From Bretschneidera sinensis (lineage: Eukaryota; Streptophyta; Magnoliopsida; Brassicales; Akaniaceae), in the NCBI GenBank assembly GCA_023935145.1, contig CM043700.1:69376620-69440619 (forward strand): a stretch of DNA of 64,000 bases, read 5' to 3'. Shown here piece by piece: positions 10,349-21,295 of this stretch. A program made the translations under genes and the position numbers. Position 1 is the stretch's first letter. Every line of letters starts with the position of its first letter. The notes under the pieces are model-generated. The model saw only the letters and a program-made list of their open reading frames with translations. It was not told the DNA's origin and ran no database searches.

Positions 10349-11843
10349 AAAGAAACATACCAGAAGGAAAAAAGTAGTTGAGCAAGTGCTTAATATAATT
10401 ATTTTGAAAGTGCAGCGTTTTCATAATTTCTTAGAGCCTGCAGATAGGCAACTATGCAAATCCAATTATGGAATTCCACCATAAAGCTTATCATTTCTGG
10501 TGATTGCAAGTGCACTTGTGTTTCTGAAGATCCCCTCTTATGGTACCTTACCCTCAAGATCGTTGAAGGATTAGTTTAGTTTATTTAAAAAGGGAAATGT
10601 ACATTTTTCCAAACAAGTTGTGTGAAATATCAAGGTCTTGAAGACCTCTTAAAGCACTTAGAGATGAATGAATGGTCCCTAGAAAGAATTACATCTCAAA
10701 TTTAGGGAATCCAAGCTAAAAAAAAAAATGCTCAAATGAGCTTGAAAATTCACCTGAAAGATTATTCTTCGATAAGTCTAGTTGTTGTATGCTCTTCAGG
10801 TTGCCTATTTCAAATGGTATGGGGCTGGTTAATTTGTTACGAGATAAATCAAACCATCTTGAGAGGGAAAGAAGACCAATTACTTCAATTGGGATTGAAC
10901 CAGAGATGTGGTTTATTGAAAGACCCAAACTCTGCATATGCTAGCAGTTCCCTAGAGTTGAAGATATGCTTCCTTGTAAGGCATTTTCATCTAAACTGAG
11001 CTCTATTAAGAAAGAGAAATATTTCCTAAAGATGAATAGGGACAATGTTTTTTCCAAATAACGACATCTGTAGGTTTGAGAAATATCCAACAGAAATGGG
11101 AATGTTCCCTATAGGAAGATTCTACTCAATTGCCATCAGCATTAGATTTTCAAGGTTCTCTATTCCAACTAGTATGTTACTAGATATCTGGTTTACTCCT
11201 ATTTATGAGTAGCTGAGGTGAGATGAAAAATTAGCTATGGATTTGGCGACCCCTTTTTTTAGACTATTATTGTTAAGGCTTAGTGCTTCTAGATAAGTAC
11301 AGTTCATCAAAGAAGTGAGGAAGCTAAGGTCATCTCTATACTCTGTTCCAAGGTTGTTTACATCAAAATTGAGCCTGATTAGATTTTTCAATATCACCAA
11401 GTTTACTGGTGTTGACCCAGTAAAATAGTTCAATGAAAAATCAAGCCTTTCAAGTCTACTTACATTAGATATCGAATATTGTATTTTCCCCATAAATCTA
11501 TTACTTCTCAAGAGAAATGTATGGATTTTGGGAAGAGTGAATCCAATGTAAGTTGGGATTTCTCCAACCAATTGGATTCCTGGCTCTGTAAAGTATTCCA
11601 TAGAAGAGATATTGAAAAATTAAGTGGGAATTAGACAAGTTAAGAATTTGTTTGTAGATAGTTGAAACATATAGAGCTGCCTAGGTTGGCTAAGCTCAAT
11701 TGGGATGTTGCTATTGAGGTTGTTCTCTAATGGTAATAGCTACTTGAGAAAAGAAAGGTTTGAGAGTGACTGTGGGATAGATATTGTCAAGTTGTTAAAG
11801 GCAAGACCAATTCCAAGTAGCTTTATTAGAGTCCTGTGGATCT
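10349..11843 (-). pseudogene. LRR-XII receptor kinase pseudogene, LRR ectodomain
   Basis: The minus strand encodes many leucine-rich repeats broken by stops and frameshifts. Segments include LVGEIPTYIGFTLPKIHTFL, ISNVSRLERLDFSLNYFTGS, NLGTEYRDDLSFLTSLMNCT, ISGSIPIEVIGLLSLS and IPFEIGNLKSIQQLDLSKNN. The order and the DDLSFLTSL signature fit subfamily XII receptor kinases (EFR, FLS2, Xa21 relatives), which sense microbial ligands at the cell surface. Toward 10349 the repeats give way to an LCGG-like cap and a hydrophobic stretch that could be the membrane segment. The kinase continues at 4570 across G1. The upstream LRR end is cut at 11843 by what looks like the terminus of the Tat element. No complete exon remains. 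Confidence 0.8.
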
Positions 11844-12274
11844 TGTTTGAGGCTTGTCCGGGTTGAGTGCTGGAGTTGGGTTTGATATGAGCAGAGTCCG
11901 AGATACCTGAAAGAAAGCCGACCCAAAGTGGTTTGCTCCGAGAAGGACCCTCCGAAGATTAAGTTAGACTATGAGTTAAAGAAAGTAGAAAATGGAGCTA
12001 ATTTACTTGCTTATTGCTTGGGTGACCCCTTATTTATAGGGTTTAGATGGGTAAGAATTATTGTTTTGCCCTTATGTTTGATAGGTTTCATCTTCTGATT
12101 GAAGGGTATATTTATCCTATATTATATGCTTTCTCTATTGACTATTTTAGTTTTAAAGAAGTAATGTCTTTCAAAAGATGTCAATCATGCGATGATTTTT
12201 AGGATACCCGACTTAATGTTCAATTGGTCCTAAGATTGATCTGGGTCCTCTGACTTGTCATTGAAGCCAACTTG

Positions 12275-12545
12275 CACCTTTTTTTCCTCCAAGGTTGGTA
12301 CTCGACCTCAGTCATTGGAGCTGAGTTATGTCTTTTTGCCCTCCTATGTTGGTACTCGAACTCAGTCGTTAGTTCCGATTTGTGTCTTTTTTATCCATCT
12401 GAGTTGGTAGTCAGCCTCAGTTATTGGGATCGAGTTGTATCTTTTTATCCTCCCAAGTCGATATTCGGGCTCTATTGTTAGGGCCAAGTTGCATCATTTT
12501 GTCCTCCCAAGTCTGTACATGGTCTCAGTCATTGGGGTCGAGTCA
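12275..12545. repeat. Tandem array, about 55 bp period
   Basis: About five diverged units, each with a run of T, then cctccnaag, ttggtactcg, cctcagt and cattgggg-type words, at about 12281, 12333, 12387, 12440 and 12494. It lies in the presumed LTR or U3 part of the Tat element. Short reading frames here are by-products of the repeat. Confidence 0.8.
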
Positions 12546-12549
12546 TGTG

Positions 12550-13200
12550 ATGAAGACTTGGTGTGGGGCCTATTGAATTTGGACCACCCAGGTCGGCACT
12601 TGGCTGTCCTTCAATTCGAGTTGCGTGAGTGGACTTGGTGTGAAACCCATTGAATTCGGACCCCCCATATCAGTACTTGGCTTTCCTTCAGGCCAGTACT
12701 CAGCTATCTTTCAGTCCGGGTTGCACGAGGGTACTTGGTGTGGGGCCCATTGAATTTGGACCCCCCAGGTTGGTACTCAACTGTCCTTCAGATTGAGTTA
12801 CGGGTGTGGACATTTTGTAGGGCCCATTGAATTTAGACCCCCCAAGTTACTACTCAGTTGTCCCTCAGGTCGGGTTGCGCGAGTGGACTTGCTATGGGGC
12901 CATTGAATTTGGACCACCTAGGTTGGTACTCGATTGCGCTTCAGGCCAAGTTGCGCAAGTGGACTTGGTTTGAGCCCTATTGAATTTGGAACCCCAAGTC
13001 AATACTCAATTATCCTTCAAGTTGGGTTGCGTGAGTGGACTTGCTATGGGACCCATTGAATTTGGACCCTCTAGGTTAGTACTCAACTGTCCTTTAGGTC
13101 GGGTTATGCGAATGGACTTGGTATGGGGCCCATTGAATTTGGATCTTCTAAGTTGGTACTCGATTGTCCTTTAGGCTGGGTTATGCCAGTGGACTTGAAA
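12550..13200. repeat. Tandem array, about 77 bp period
   Basis: About eight units share ggacttggtgtggggccc, attgaatttggaccccc, ttggtactcg and gtccttcagg. Regular starts occur near 12731, 12806, 12881, 12957, 13033 and 13109, and the first units are irregular. It directly follows the 55 bp array and shares its ttggtactcg word, so one probably arose from the other. Confidence 0.85.
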
Positions 13201-13313
13201 AAGTCTTTTACACTTCTCCATGAAGTCTTTTGCACTTCCCCATGTGACATGATGGTTGGAGTGATTGATGTGACTATTGCAAGGCTCGATGTCTATTTTT
13301 TCATTCTTTGAGC

Positions 13314-13333
13314 ACTATAAGTTCTATTTAAGG
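13314..13333 (+). promoter_or_regulatory. Possible TATA box for the antisense ORF
   Basis: The words actataag and ctatttaagg lie about 200 bp before the first ATG of the antisense ORF at 13535, after the tandem arrays and on the same strand as that ORF. The position suits a promoter that is independent of the element's LTR promoter. The call rests on sequence and position only. Confidence 0.35.
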
Positions 13334-13534
13334 AAGGCTTGGGGTTACATCATCCTTACACCTTCAAAATTCAAAAATTTAAGAGCTAGAATGCAATTAG
13401 AATCATTCTCTTCACAATTTGGAGTATTTATTTCTAGTTAGTCTTGTTTTTCTTCTCCATAGCTTCGGCTTCATTCGACTTTTTAACTCCTCCATATTTT
13501 GGTAATGGATTCTTGCTTTGTTCTTTTTTAAACA

Positions 13535-13800
13535 ATGTCTTTGCTTCGCAAAGGTGAGGGCACTAGCTACCAACCCGAGTGTGAGTTTTTCTCTTTTGAG
13601 AGGACTTAACCTACTCTGACCCTTATGCTCGAGGGGATAGAGGAAGTCTGTGCTCATATATTTAGAGACCATGACTGCATGCACTATATAGCTGAATTAT
13701 ATTCTTGTAATATTACCAAAAATTTTTTTAGAACATTTCTTCATAAATACTGCATCCCTGAAGAGTACAAGATTTGTTTCCCTCCTCATAAGGAGAGGGC
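13535..13800 (+). pseudogene. Tat antisense accessory ORF, N-terminal part
   Basis: A frame opens at ATG 13535 (MSLLRKGEGTSYQPECEFFS), meets a stop at 13607-13609, and continues in the same frame through IEEVCAHIFRDHDCMHYIAE to CFPPHKERA. It is interrupted at 13800 by G2 and resumes at 21296. The order of features fits the 'putative gypsy type transposon' family (Pfam PF04195), found as an extra ORF in plant Tat elements: a short N-terminal stretch, a PP-containing linker, then a YE-type motif. Its function is unknown. It runs opposite to pol. No database search was possible. Confidence 0.6.
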
Positions 13801-15190
13801 TGTTGTGAGTTTTAAATTACTCACAAGCGCACAAGTCGTTTGTAATATAGTGTTGTGCAAGTGCGAGGTCGAATCCACAGAGAATTGCGTTGTTAAAAAT
13901 TATTTTTATCTAAACTAACCCTATCTTAACCTAGTTCCAAATTTTGAATTGTATTTTTGCAAAAGAAATATAAACTTAAATTAAATTGATTTAAAAACTA
14001 ATGATAAAAACACTAAGGTTTTTGAATCCACCCCACCAAAGCTAAGCATATATTTTCAAGTAAAAATAGCCTATCAAAACATTCCATGAATCCAACTTAA
14101 GACAAAAAACAACAAATATCTCAATTAAACCAAAAGCATCAAATGTATCAACTTTTAACAAATCACAAAGGAAATCCAATTTAATCAAAAAAAATTTGAT
14201 GTATTCATCAGATGAAACACAAAGAATATCCAACGGAACAATTTAAACGCAATCAATCATAAGATTTTACTCAAATAATTGACAGAACATTTATACTAAA
14301 AAAACATCAGAATTGTATAAACAAATCTGAAACTATTATGCCAAACAACGGCGAGGCTTCATCTTCAACCTTAGTTTGAAGATTTTAGCCTCTCATAATT
14401 ATGAAACTAAAGTTCACAATACAAGTGCTAAACATTAAACTTTAAAACTAAAAAAGAAATAAATTACTATACATGGGAGAAATTCCACTCACTGTTGGGT
14501 GGCGCTTCCCCTCGTGGTAGCAAAGCCTTCGGGATCCACCAGAATGCTAGCAGATGGTCCACTAGTTTGTACCAAAGTGGCTCAGGAATTGTGCACTAAA
14601 GATAAAGTGAAGAGGGGCTTATATAAGGAAACATCACAAGTGCAATGTGTTTCCAATCCGATGTGGGATACTGCAGATTCCGGCTTTTGCTCTTTGACAT
14701 TTGTCTACTAAAACTGCCATAACTTTCTCTAGAAAAATCATTTTATTGATCCGTAAAATTCTCCAGAAAATAAACATTCGGATATTTCCAAAAATATATG
14801 GCTAATCTCCTGGTTATTTCTGAATCAATACAGTTTAATCCTCAAAAATGGCTGATTTGTCACGCTGAAATCATGCACAACCTGACATTTGTCTACTAAA
14901 ACTGCTATAACTTTCTCTAGAAAAATCATTTTATTGATCCGTCAAATTCTCCAGAAAATAGACATCCGGATCTTTCCAAGTATATATGGCTCATCTCCTG
15001 GTTCTTCCTGAATCAATACAGTTTAATCCTAAAAAATGGCTGATCTGTACGAGCAATTCTGGCAATTTAGTGAAACTTCTTTCCAAGCTTATAAACCTGT
15101 AAAACAACGAAAAACAACTCAAAGTAATGAATTCTTAAGCTAACAAAAATGAATTAAGGGGCTAAAATATGAAATATTTTTCACTCATCA
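13801..15190 (-). repeat. G2 3' LTR (left copy, 1390 bp)
   Basis: On the plus strand it runs from tgttgtgagttttaaa to cactcatca. Compared with G1 it contains an extra copy of an about 190 bp segment (near 14690-14880 and 14885-15060, each with taactttctctagaaaaatc). The GC-rich block is shorter than in G1. Confidence 0.9.
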
Positions 15191-16611
15191 AATACCCCCA
15201 AACTTATATTTTACTAGTCCCTTAGCAAAACAAAATAAAAAAAAATAAAAAAAAAACTAAATGAAAAATAAAGAACATAAAGATAAGTTCATTACTCATG
15301 GTATCCAAAAATTTAAGGAGCACTCAAAATCATGAAATTCATTCATGAGCAAGCTTAAAAAATATAACCTATCTTCACAATGAATAAGAATTTAAAACAT
15401 AATTACTTACAAGAGGCATGCTAAGACATTACAAGCTTGAATCAGTGTAAAGTGAATTAGCATATACTGATGAGGTTTCTAAATAAGTTCAATGTACAAT
15501 GTTTCCACATCTCAAGATTCACATAATTTCTCATCAGAATGAACAACGATGACATAGTTTTATTTTATTTTTTTCTTTTTTGTTTCTCTTTTTTTTATAA
15601 GGCTCTGCTATGTTTAGTTCCCTTAAGCCTTCTAATTGACCCATGTAACGAGTGTTGAGTCAATGACTCCCAAACCAGATGGTTTTAGGGCATTAGGTGT
15701 AAAGACATCCCCTAAGGACTTACTAACTCGAGTCAAGAAGGCTATGAAACTAAACTGTCCTTAATGCTACCAAGCAAAATTTTCACCTTTTGACGTGAAC
15801 ACTCACTGCTTACTGAGGCAAGAGGTCCAGTTACTCAGCAGAAAGTTTCGCAATGATCATTATGAATAAAATTCTCACATTTTGACGTGAACACTCACTG
15901 CTTACTGAGGCAATAGGTCCAGTTACTCAGTGGAAAGTTTATTGATGATGATCATTAGTAGTATTTTTTTATGCTTTTCTATGCCCAAGTGTTTATCCAA
16001 CAAGTCATCCCGTTTCAGTTAAGATAAGAAACATACACATTAACATCACATGTCATACCTCACACAAATATATGCTAATGTGCACGTGTTAGATTAAATC
16101 AAACATGTGAATTCTCGAATGCCTAAAGTAAGTAGCTAAAGTTTAAACTCTATCATCAGATCCTGTGTTCAAAGTTTTAAACTCACCAATGAAATCACAT
16201 CAAAAATTTTCAGATCAACCAAAATTTTCAGACAAACATGAACATGCATTTATCTTCACTAAAAAAAAAAAAAAAAAAAACAACAACAACAAATTAGGAC
16301 AAAGTGTGTGAAATGTGTCTCCCATACCCCCAAACTTAAATTACACATTGACCCCAATATGTGAATAATATGGAAAGAGCTAACCTGGGAGATGGAGAAC
16401 TAGCTGGACTGGTATGGCTCATAGCATACCCCTAAACTTGAACTGAAGTACACGTTGTCCCTGAAAAATAAAGACTTGAAAACAAAAATACTGGAAACAA
16501 ACATTAATCATAAATATGCCAAATAATAAGTAAACAAAAAGAATAAGCTGTGGGGTGCCTCCCATGAGCGCTAAGTTTAACGTTTTCAGCCAGACCCAAC
16601 GTTAGTAATCG
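15191..16611 (-). other. G2 3' noncoding region with doubled conserved block
   Basis: No coding frame is supported here. The block seen once in G1 (tgacgtgaacactcactgct ... ggtccagttactcag) is present twice, at about 15785-15850 and 15875-15945. Poly-T and poly-A runs lie at about 15565-15600 and 16260-16280. Homology to G1 5897-7166 and G3 45561-46969 is clear throughout. Confidence 0.75.
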
Positions 16612-19600
16612 TGCCCAGCTAAACGCTCCACCATCTGATCAATAAATGGGAGTGGAAAATGATCCTTCCTTGTGGTAGCATTCCACTTACGGTAGTCTAG
16701 ACACACTCTCCATCCTGATTGCACACGAGTTGGAACCAACTCGTCGTCTTTATTTATCACTACCATCAATCTAGCCTACTTTGGCACGACATGAATCGGA
16801 CTCACCCACTTGCTATCAGAGATGGGATAAATGATCCCTGCATCTAACAACTTCATTACTTCTGCCCTCACAACCTCTTGCATAGCTGGGTTAAACCTTC
16901 TTTGTGGCTCCCTCGATGGCTTGGCATTCTCCTCCAATTGTATCTTGTGCATTACCAATGAGGGGCTGATTCCCTTAATATCCTCTATAGTCCAGCAGAT
17001 AGCTTCCTTGTGCTCTCTTAAAACATCTAATAATTTCTCCTCTTGAACCTTACCCAAATCTGATGCTATAATCACAGGCAAACAATCGGTTGGACCTAGG
17101 AACTTATAATTAAGATTATCCGATAAAGGATTAAGTTCCTTTTTGGTTTCAGGTGCTGCGGTTTCCTTCGTTTCATTGCTCTCCCGAGGATCAGACTCCA
17201 AAATGGCATTCACTTACTTGAGTAACTTATTTAAGCCCAAGTTCTCTCCAAAGTGAGCAAAGCATGCCTCCAGGGGATCCTCAATGCTTGATTTGTTCAC
17301 AGTCTCCTCAAGAATCTCCTCTATCAAGCATACATTTCTCACTTCATCATACTCCAGTGGTTGCCTAGTGATATCAAAGATGTTTAACTCCACTGTCATA
17401 TTTCCGAACGAAATCTTCATCACCCTTGTCCTATAATTAATCAGGGCGTTAGCTGTGGCTAAGAATGGTCGCCCTAGAATAACCGGTATCTGAATCCCTA
17501 CATTCTGAACTGGCTCTGTATCAAGCACAATAAAATCCACGGGGAAATAAAACTTATCTACTTTTATCAAAACGTCCTCAACTATTCCCCGTGGTATTTT
17601 CACTGACCTGTCAGCCAATTGAAGCATTGTGTTTGTGGGCTTCAATTCTCCTAACCCTAACTGCAGATAGATTGAGTAAGGCAAAAGATTCACACTTGCT
17701 CCTAGATCCAATAGAGCCCTCTTGATCTGGCTGACTCCTATCGTGCAAGAGATGGTAGGACTCCCTAGGTCCTTATACTTGATGGGTAGCTTGTACTGAA
17801 GGATTGAGCTAACCGGTTCGGTCAAAAATGCCATCTTCGGGACATTCGTCCTCCTCTTGATAGTGACCAAGTCCTTTAAAAACTTGGCATATGACGGCAC
17901 TTGATGGATGGCATCCAAAAAAGGGATATTGATTTGGACTTGCTTGAATACCTCCAAAATTTCCTCATACTTCCCTCCTTTCTTGGGAAATTGTAATCTC
18001 TCGGGGTAAGACACTTTAGGTATAAATGACCTAGTAGGGTCCTTCACAGTAGGTGTGGATGTAGATGGCTCAGCATCTCTCTTCTCCTTATTGCCACCTT
18101 CTTCCCCTTGCTGCACAGTAGGGTTCTCTTCTACTCGATTGTCCACTTGTCTCCCAGACCTTAGTGTAACAATCGATTGCACTTGTTCCTCCCCTTGCGT
18201 AAGATGTGAAGAATTTCCAACCATAAATTGTCCCTTTAGGTTGGGCACGGGTTGACTGGGGAGCTTTACTTTCTCTCTCTCACCTAAGTGACTTGCAATT
18301 TGCCTTATTTGACTCTCCAGCTTGGTAATTGCTTGGGTGTTTACCGCTGTTGCACTCCTCACATCACTCATATTTTGGCTAGTCATCTTCATGAACTCCT
18401 TAAAGGTGTCCTCTAGCGACTGTGAAACTGGCACTGGTGTTTGAGTGGGTGCTTGATAAGCAGGTGATGGTGCTGGATGGGCAGAACGACCATGACTAGG
18501 AATTTGTGGGGAAAATCCGGGAGGATATTGATTGTGAGCATGATGAGGGGCTCCTCCCTGATTCATTGGTTGGTTCTGCTTCTATGAAAAATTTGGGTGG
18601 TTCTGCCACCCTGGATTGTACGTCTCGGAGTACGATCCATTTGACTGCCTTCGATAGTCATTGAAAGCATTTACTTGTTCCATAGGATACTCGGCAAAAG
18701 CCGGCATTGATGGACAATTCTGTGCTAGATGCATGGGACTAACATAGATGGAACAACTATCAACATTGAATGTGTTGGCAGCATTGATGGATTGGCCCAC
18801 AGTGAGAGTGTCAATCCTCTTAGTGAGAGCATCTAACTTCATCCTCAGGTCAGTGTCCTCCTTTACCTCATAGATGCCTCCTCTCTTGGGAGCACGAGTG
18901 GATTTATCTCGACAGCTTGAAAAATCCCACTGTTGCGAGTTATCGGACAACTTGTCCAACGCCTTGTATGCTTCCTCCCTCGTCAGACTCAAGAATTTTC
19001 CCTCATTCATAGACTCGATCATGCTACGGTTGGGTTGAGTCAACCCTTGGTAAAAGAACTGAACGAGTCTCCACTTTTCATATCCATGTGGAGGGCACCT
19101 GATCAGTAACTCTTTGAAGCGCTCCCAGCTCACAGAGAACTTCTCATCCTCGTCCTGAGTGAAAGAACTAATCTCTTTTCGGCACTCATTCACTCTAGAC
19201 ATTGGGAAAAACTTATGATAAAATTTACTAAGCAGGTTTTCCCAAGATGTGATAGACCCGGGCGTGTTGGAATCCAACCACGCCCTAGCTTTATCGTGAA
19301 GATAAAAAAGGAAAAGTCAAAGATGGACAGACTCCTCAGAGAAGTTCTGGAATTTGAATGTAGCACAAATATCTTTGAACTTCTTCACATGACTATAAGG
19401 GTTCTCAAGATCTAAGCCATGAAATGAGGGTAAGAGTTGGATGACATGTGGCTTTAAATCAAAATGGGTGGCATTGGTAGGTGGCAACACTATGCAAGAG
19501 GATGAATTAGTCGTAACGGGTGCGAACAAATCCCTAAGGGATGTAGTGGAGTCCACGTTCCAAGCTCTAGGTTGCTCTACATGTTCCGGATGATTTGCAT

Positions 19601-19619
19601 TCCTAAAATTTTCCCCCAT
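16612..19619 (-). pseudogene. G2 gag-protease with truncated RT
   Basis: The minus-strand frame starts at 19619. Gag core motifs include LRDLFAPV, FHGLDLENPYSHVKKFKDIC, TPGSITSWENLLSKFY and RREEAYKALDKLS-like text. The zinc knuckle has lost its second Cys (CSIYVSPMHLAQNC). Protease follows with ALLDLGASVNLLPYS (catalytic Asp kept) and VILGRPFLATANALI. RT begins with EAICWTIEDIKGISPS and PISDSKWVSP. It ends at a TAA (plus 16612-16614) just after IDQMVERLAGHDY, where full elements continue into the catalytic YCFLDGYSGYNQ motif. In-frame stops lie near 19317, 18582, 17214 and 16776. Most of Gag and protease remains readable, so the parent could have supplied these proteins but not RT or integrase. 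Confidence 0.88.
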
Positions 19620-19880
19620 TTCAACTGTCTCTCTTTCAACTAGTGCTCTTTTCTGTCTCCTAAGAGTCCTTTCTAAGTCGGGATCTAAAATAACCTAGCC
19701 AGCAGAAATTTGCAAAAATGTTTTTTTAATATATTTTTTTATTATTTTTTTATTTAACAACGCAAATAGAAACAAATAAAATAAAATAAAATTTCCAAAA
19801 AGAAAAATCAAACAAACAATGCTAACTAACTAGTAGAAAAATAAAATTAATTCAGACAAAAATTTCACAAAACAAACAAC

Positions 19881-19898
19881 TCCCCGGCAACGGCGCCA
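19881..19898 (-). other. G2 primer binding site (tRNA-Asp)
   Basis: On the minus strand TGGCGCCGTTGCCGGGGA lies 6 bp inside the 5' LTR, identical to the G1 site. Confidence 0.9.
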
Positions 19899-19904
19899 AA
19901 AACT

Positions 19905-21295
19905 TGTTGTGAGTTTTAAATTACTCGCAAGCACACGAGTCGTTTGCAATATAGTGTTGTGCAAGTGCGTGGTCGAATCCACAGGGAATTGCGTTGTGAA
20001 AAATTATTTTTATCTAAACTAACCCTATCTTAACCTAGTTCCAAATTTTGAGTTGTATTTTTGCAAAAGAAATATAAACTTAAATTAAATTGATTTAAAA
20101 ACTAATGATAAAAACACTAAGGTTTCTGAATCCACCCCACCAAAGCTAAGCATATATTTTCATATAAAAATATCCTATCAAAACATTCCATGAATCCAAC
20201 TTAAGACAAAAAACAATAAATATCCCAATTAAACCAAAAGCATCCAATGTATCAACTTTTAACAAATCACAAAGGAAATCCAATTTAATAAAAAAAAAAA
20301 TTGATGTATCCATCAGATGAAACACAAAGAATATCCAACAGAATAATTTAAACGCAATCAATCATAAGATTTTACTCAAATAATTGACAGAACATTTATA
20401 CTAAAAAAACATCAGAATTGTATAAACAAATCTGAAACTATTATGCCAAACAACGGCGAGGCTTCATCTTCAACCTTAGTTTGAAGATTTTAGCCTCTCA
20501 TAATTATGAAACTAAAGTTCACAATACAAGTACTAAACATTAAACTTTAAAACTAAAAAAGAAATAAATTACTATACATGGGAGAAATTCCACTCGCTGT
20601 TGGGCGGCGCTTCCCCTCGTGGTAGCAAAGCCTTTGGGATCCACCAGAATACAAGCAGACGGTCCACCAGTTTGTACCAAAGTGGCTCAAGAATTGCACA
20701 CTAAAGATGAAGTGAAGAGGGGCTTATATAAGGAAACATCACAAGTGCAATGTGTTTCCAATCCGATGTGGGATACTGCAGATTCCAGCTTTTGCTCTTT
20801 GACCTTTGTCTACTAAAACTGCCATAACTTTCTCTAGAAAAATCATTTTATTGATCCGTAAAATTTCCTATAAAATAGACATTTGGATCTTTCCAAGCAT
20901 ATATGGCTCATATCCTGGTTATTTTTGAATCAATATAGTTAAATCCTCAAAAATGGCTGATCTGTCACGTTGAAATCATGCACAACTTAACCTTTGTCTA
21001 CTAAAACTGCCATAACTTTCTCTAGAAAAATCATTTTATTGATCTATCAAATTCTCCAAAAAATAGACATCCAGATATTTCTATGCATATATGGCTCATC
21101 TTCTGGTTCTTCCTGAATCAATACAGTTTAATCCTAAAAAATGGCTGATCTGTACGAGCAATTCTGGCAATTTAGTGAAACTCATTTCCAGGCTTATAAA
21201 CTTGTAAAACAACGAAAAACAACTCAAAGTAACGAATTCTTAAGCTAACAAATGTAAATTAAGGGGCCAAAATATGCAATATTTTTCACTCATCA
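19905..21295 (-). repeat. G2 5' LTR (right copy, 1391 bp)
   Basis: On the plus strand it runs from tgttgtgagttttaaatt to cactcatca, followed by the target copy agggc. The minus-strand TATA box is seen as cttatataaggaaac on the plus strand near 20722-20736. It carries the same internal 190 bp duplication as its partner. Confidence 0.9.

Larger units (their letters stand above)
13801..21295 (-). mobile_element. G2: non-autonomous Athila-type LTR element (longer form)
   Basis: A complete 7495 bp insertion with LTRs of 1390 and 1391 bp and a perfect target duplication agggc (13796-13800 and 21296-21300). A tRNA-Asp primer site sits inside the right LTR. It codes for Gag, protease and the start of RT. 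Pol ends at the same place as in G1, before the first catalytic RT motif. The first 290 bp of the LTRs differ at about 12 sites (about 4%), so it is older than G1. It lies in the antisense ORF of the Tat element. Confidence 0.92.

Noticed and set aside
12272..13311. Overlapping small reading frames on the plus strand
   Set aside because: They run through the 55 and 77 bp tandem arrays and have no start context or homology. The repeat units create them.
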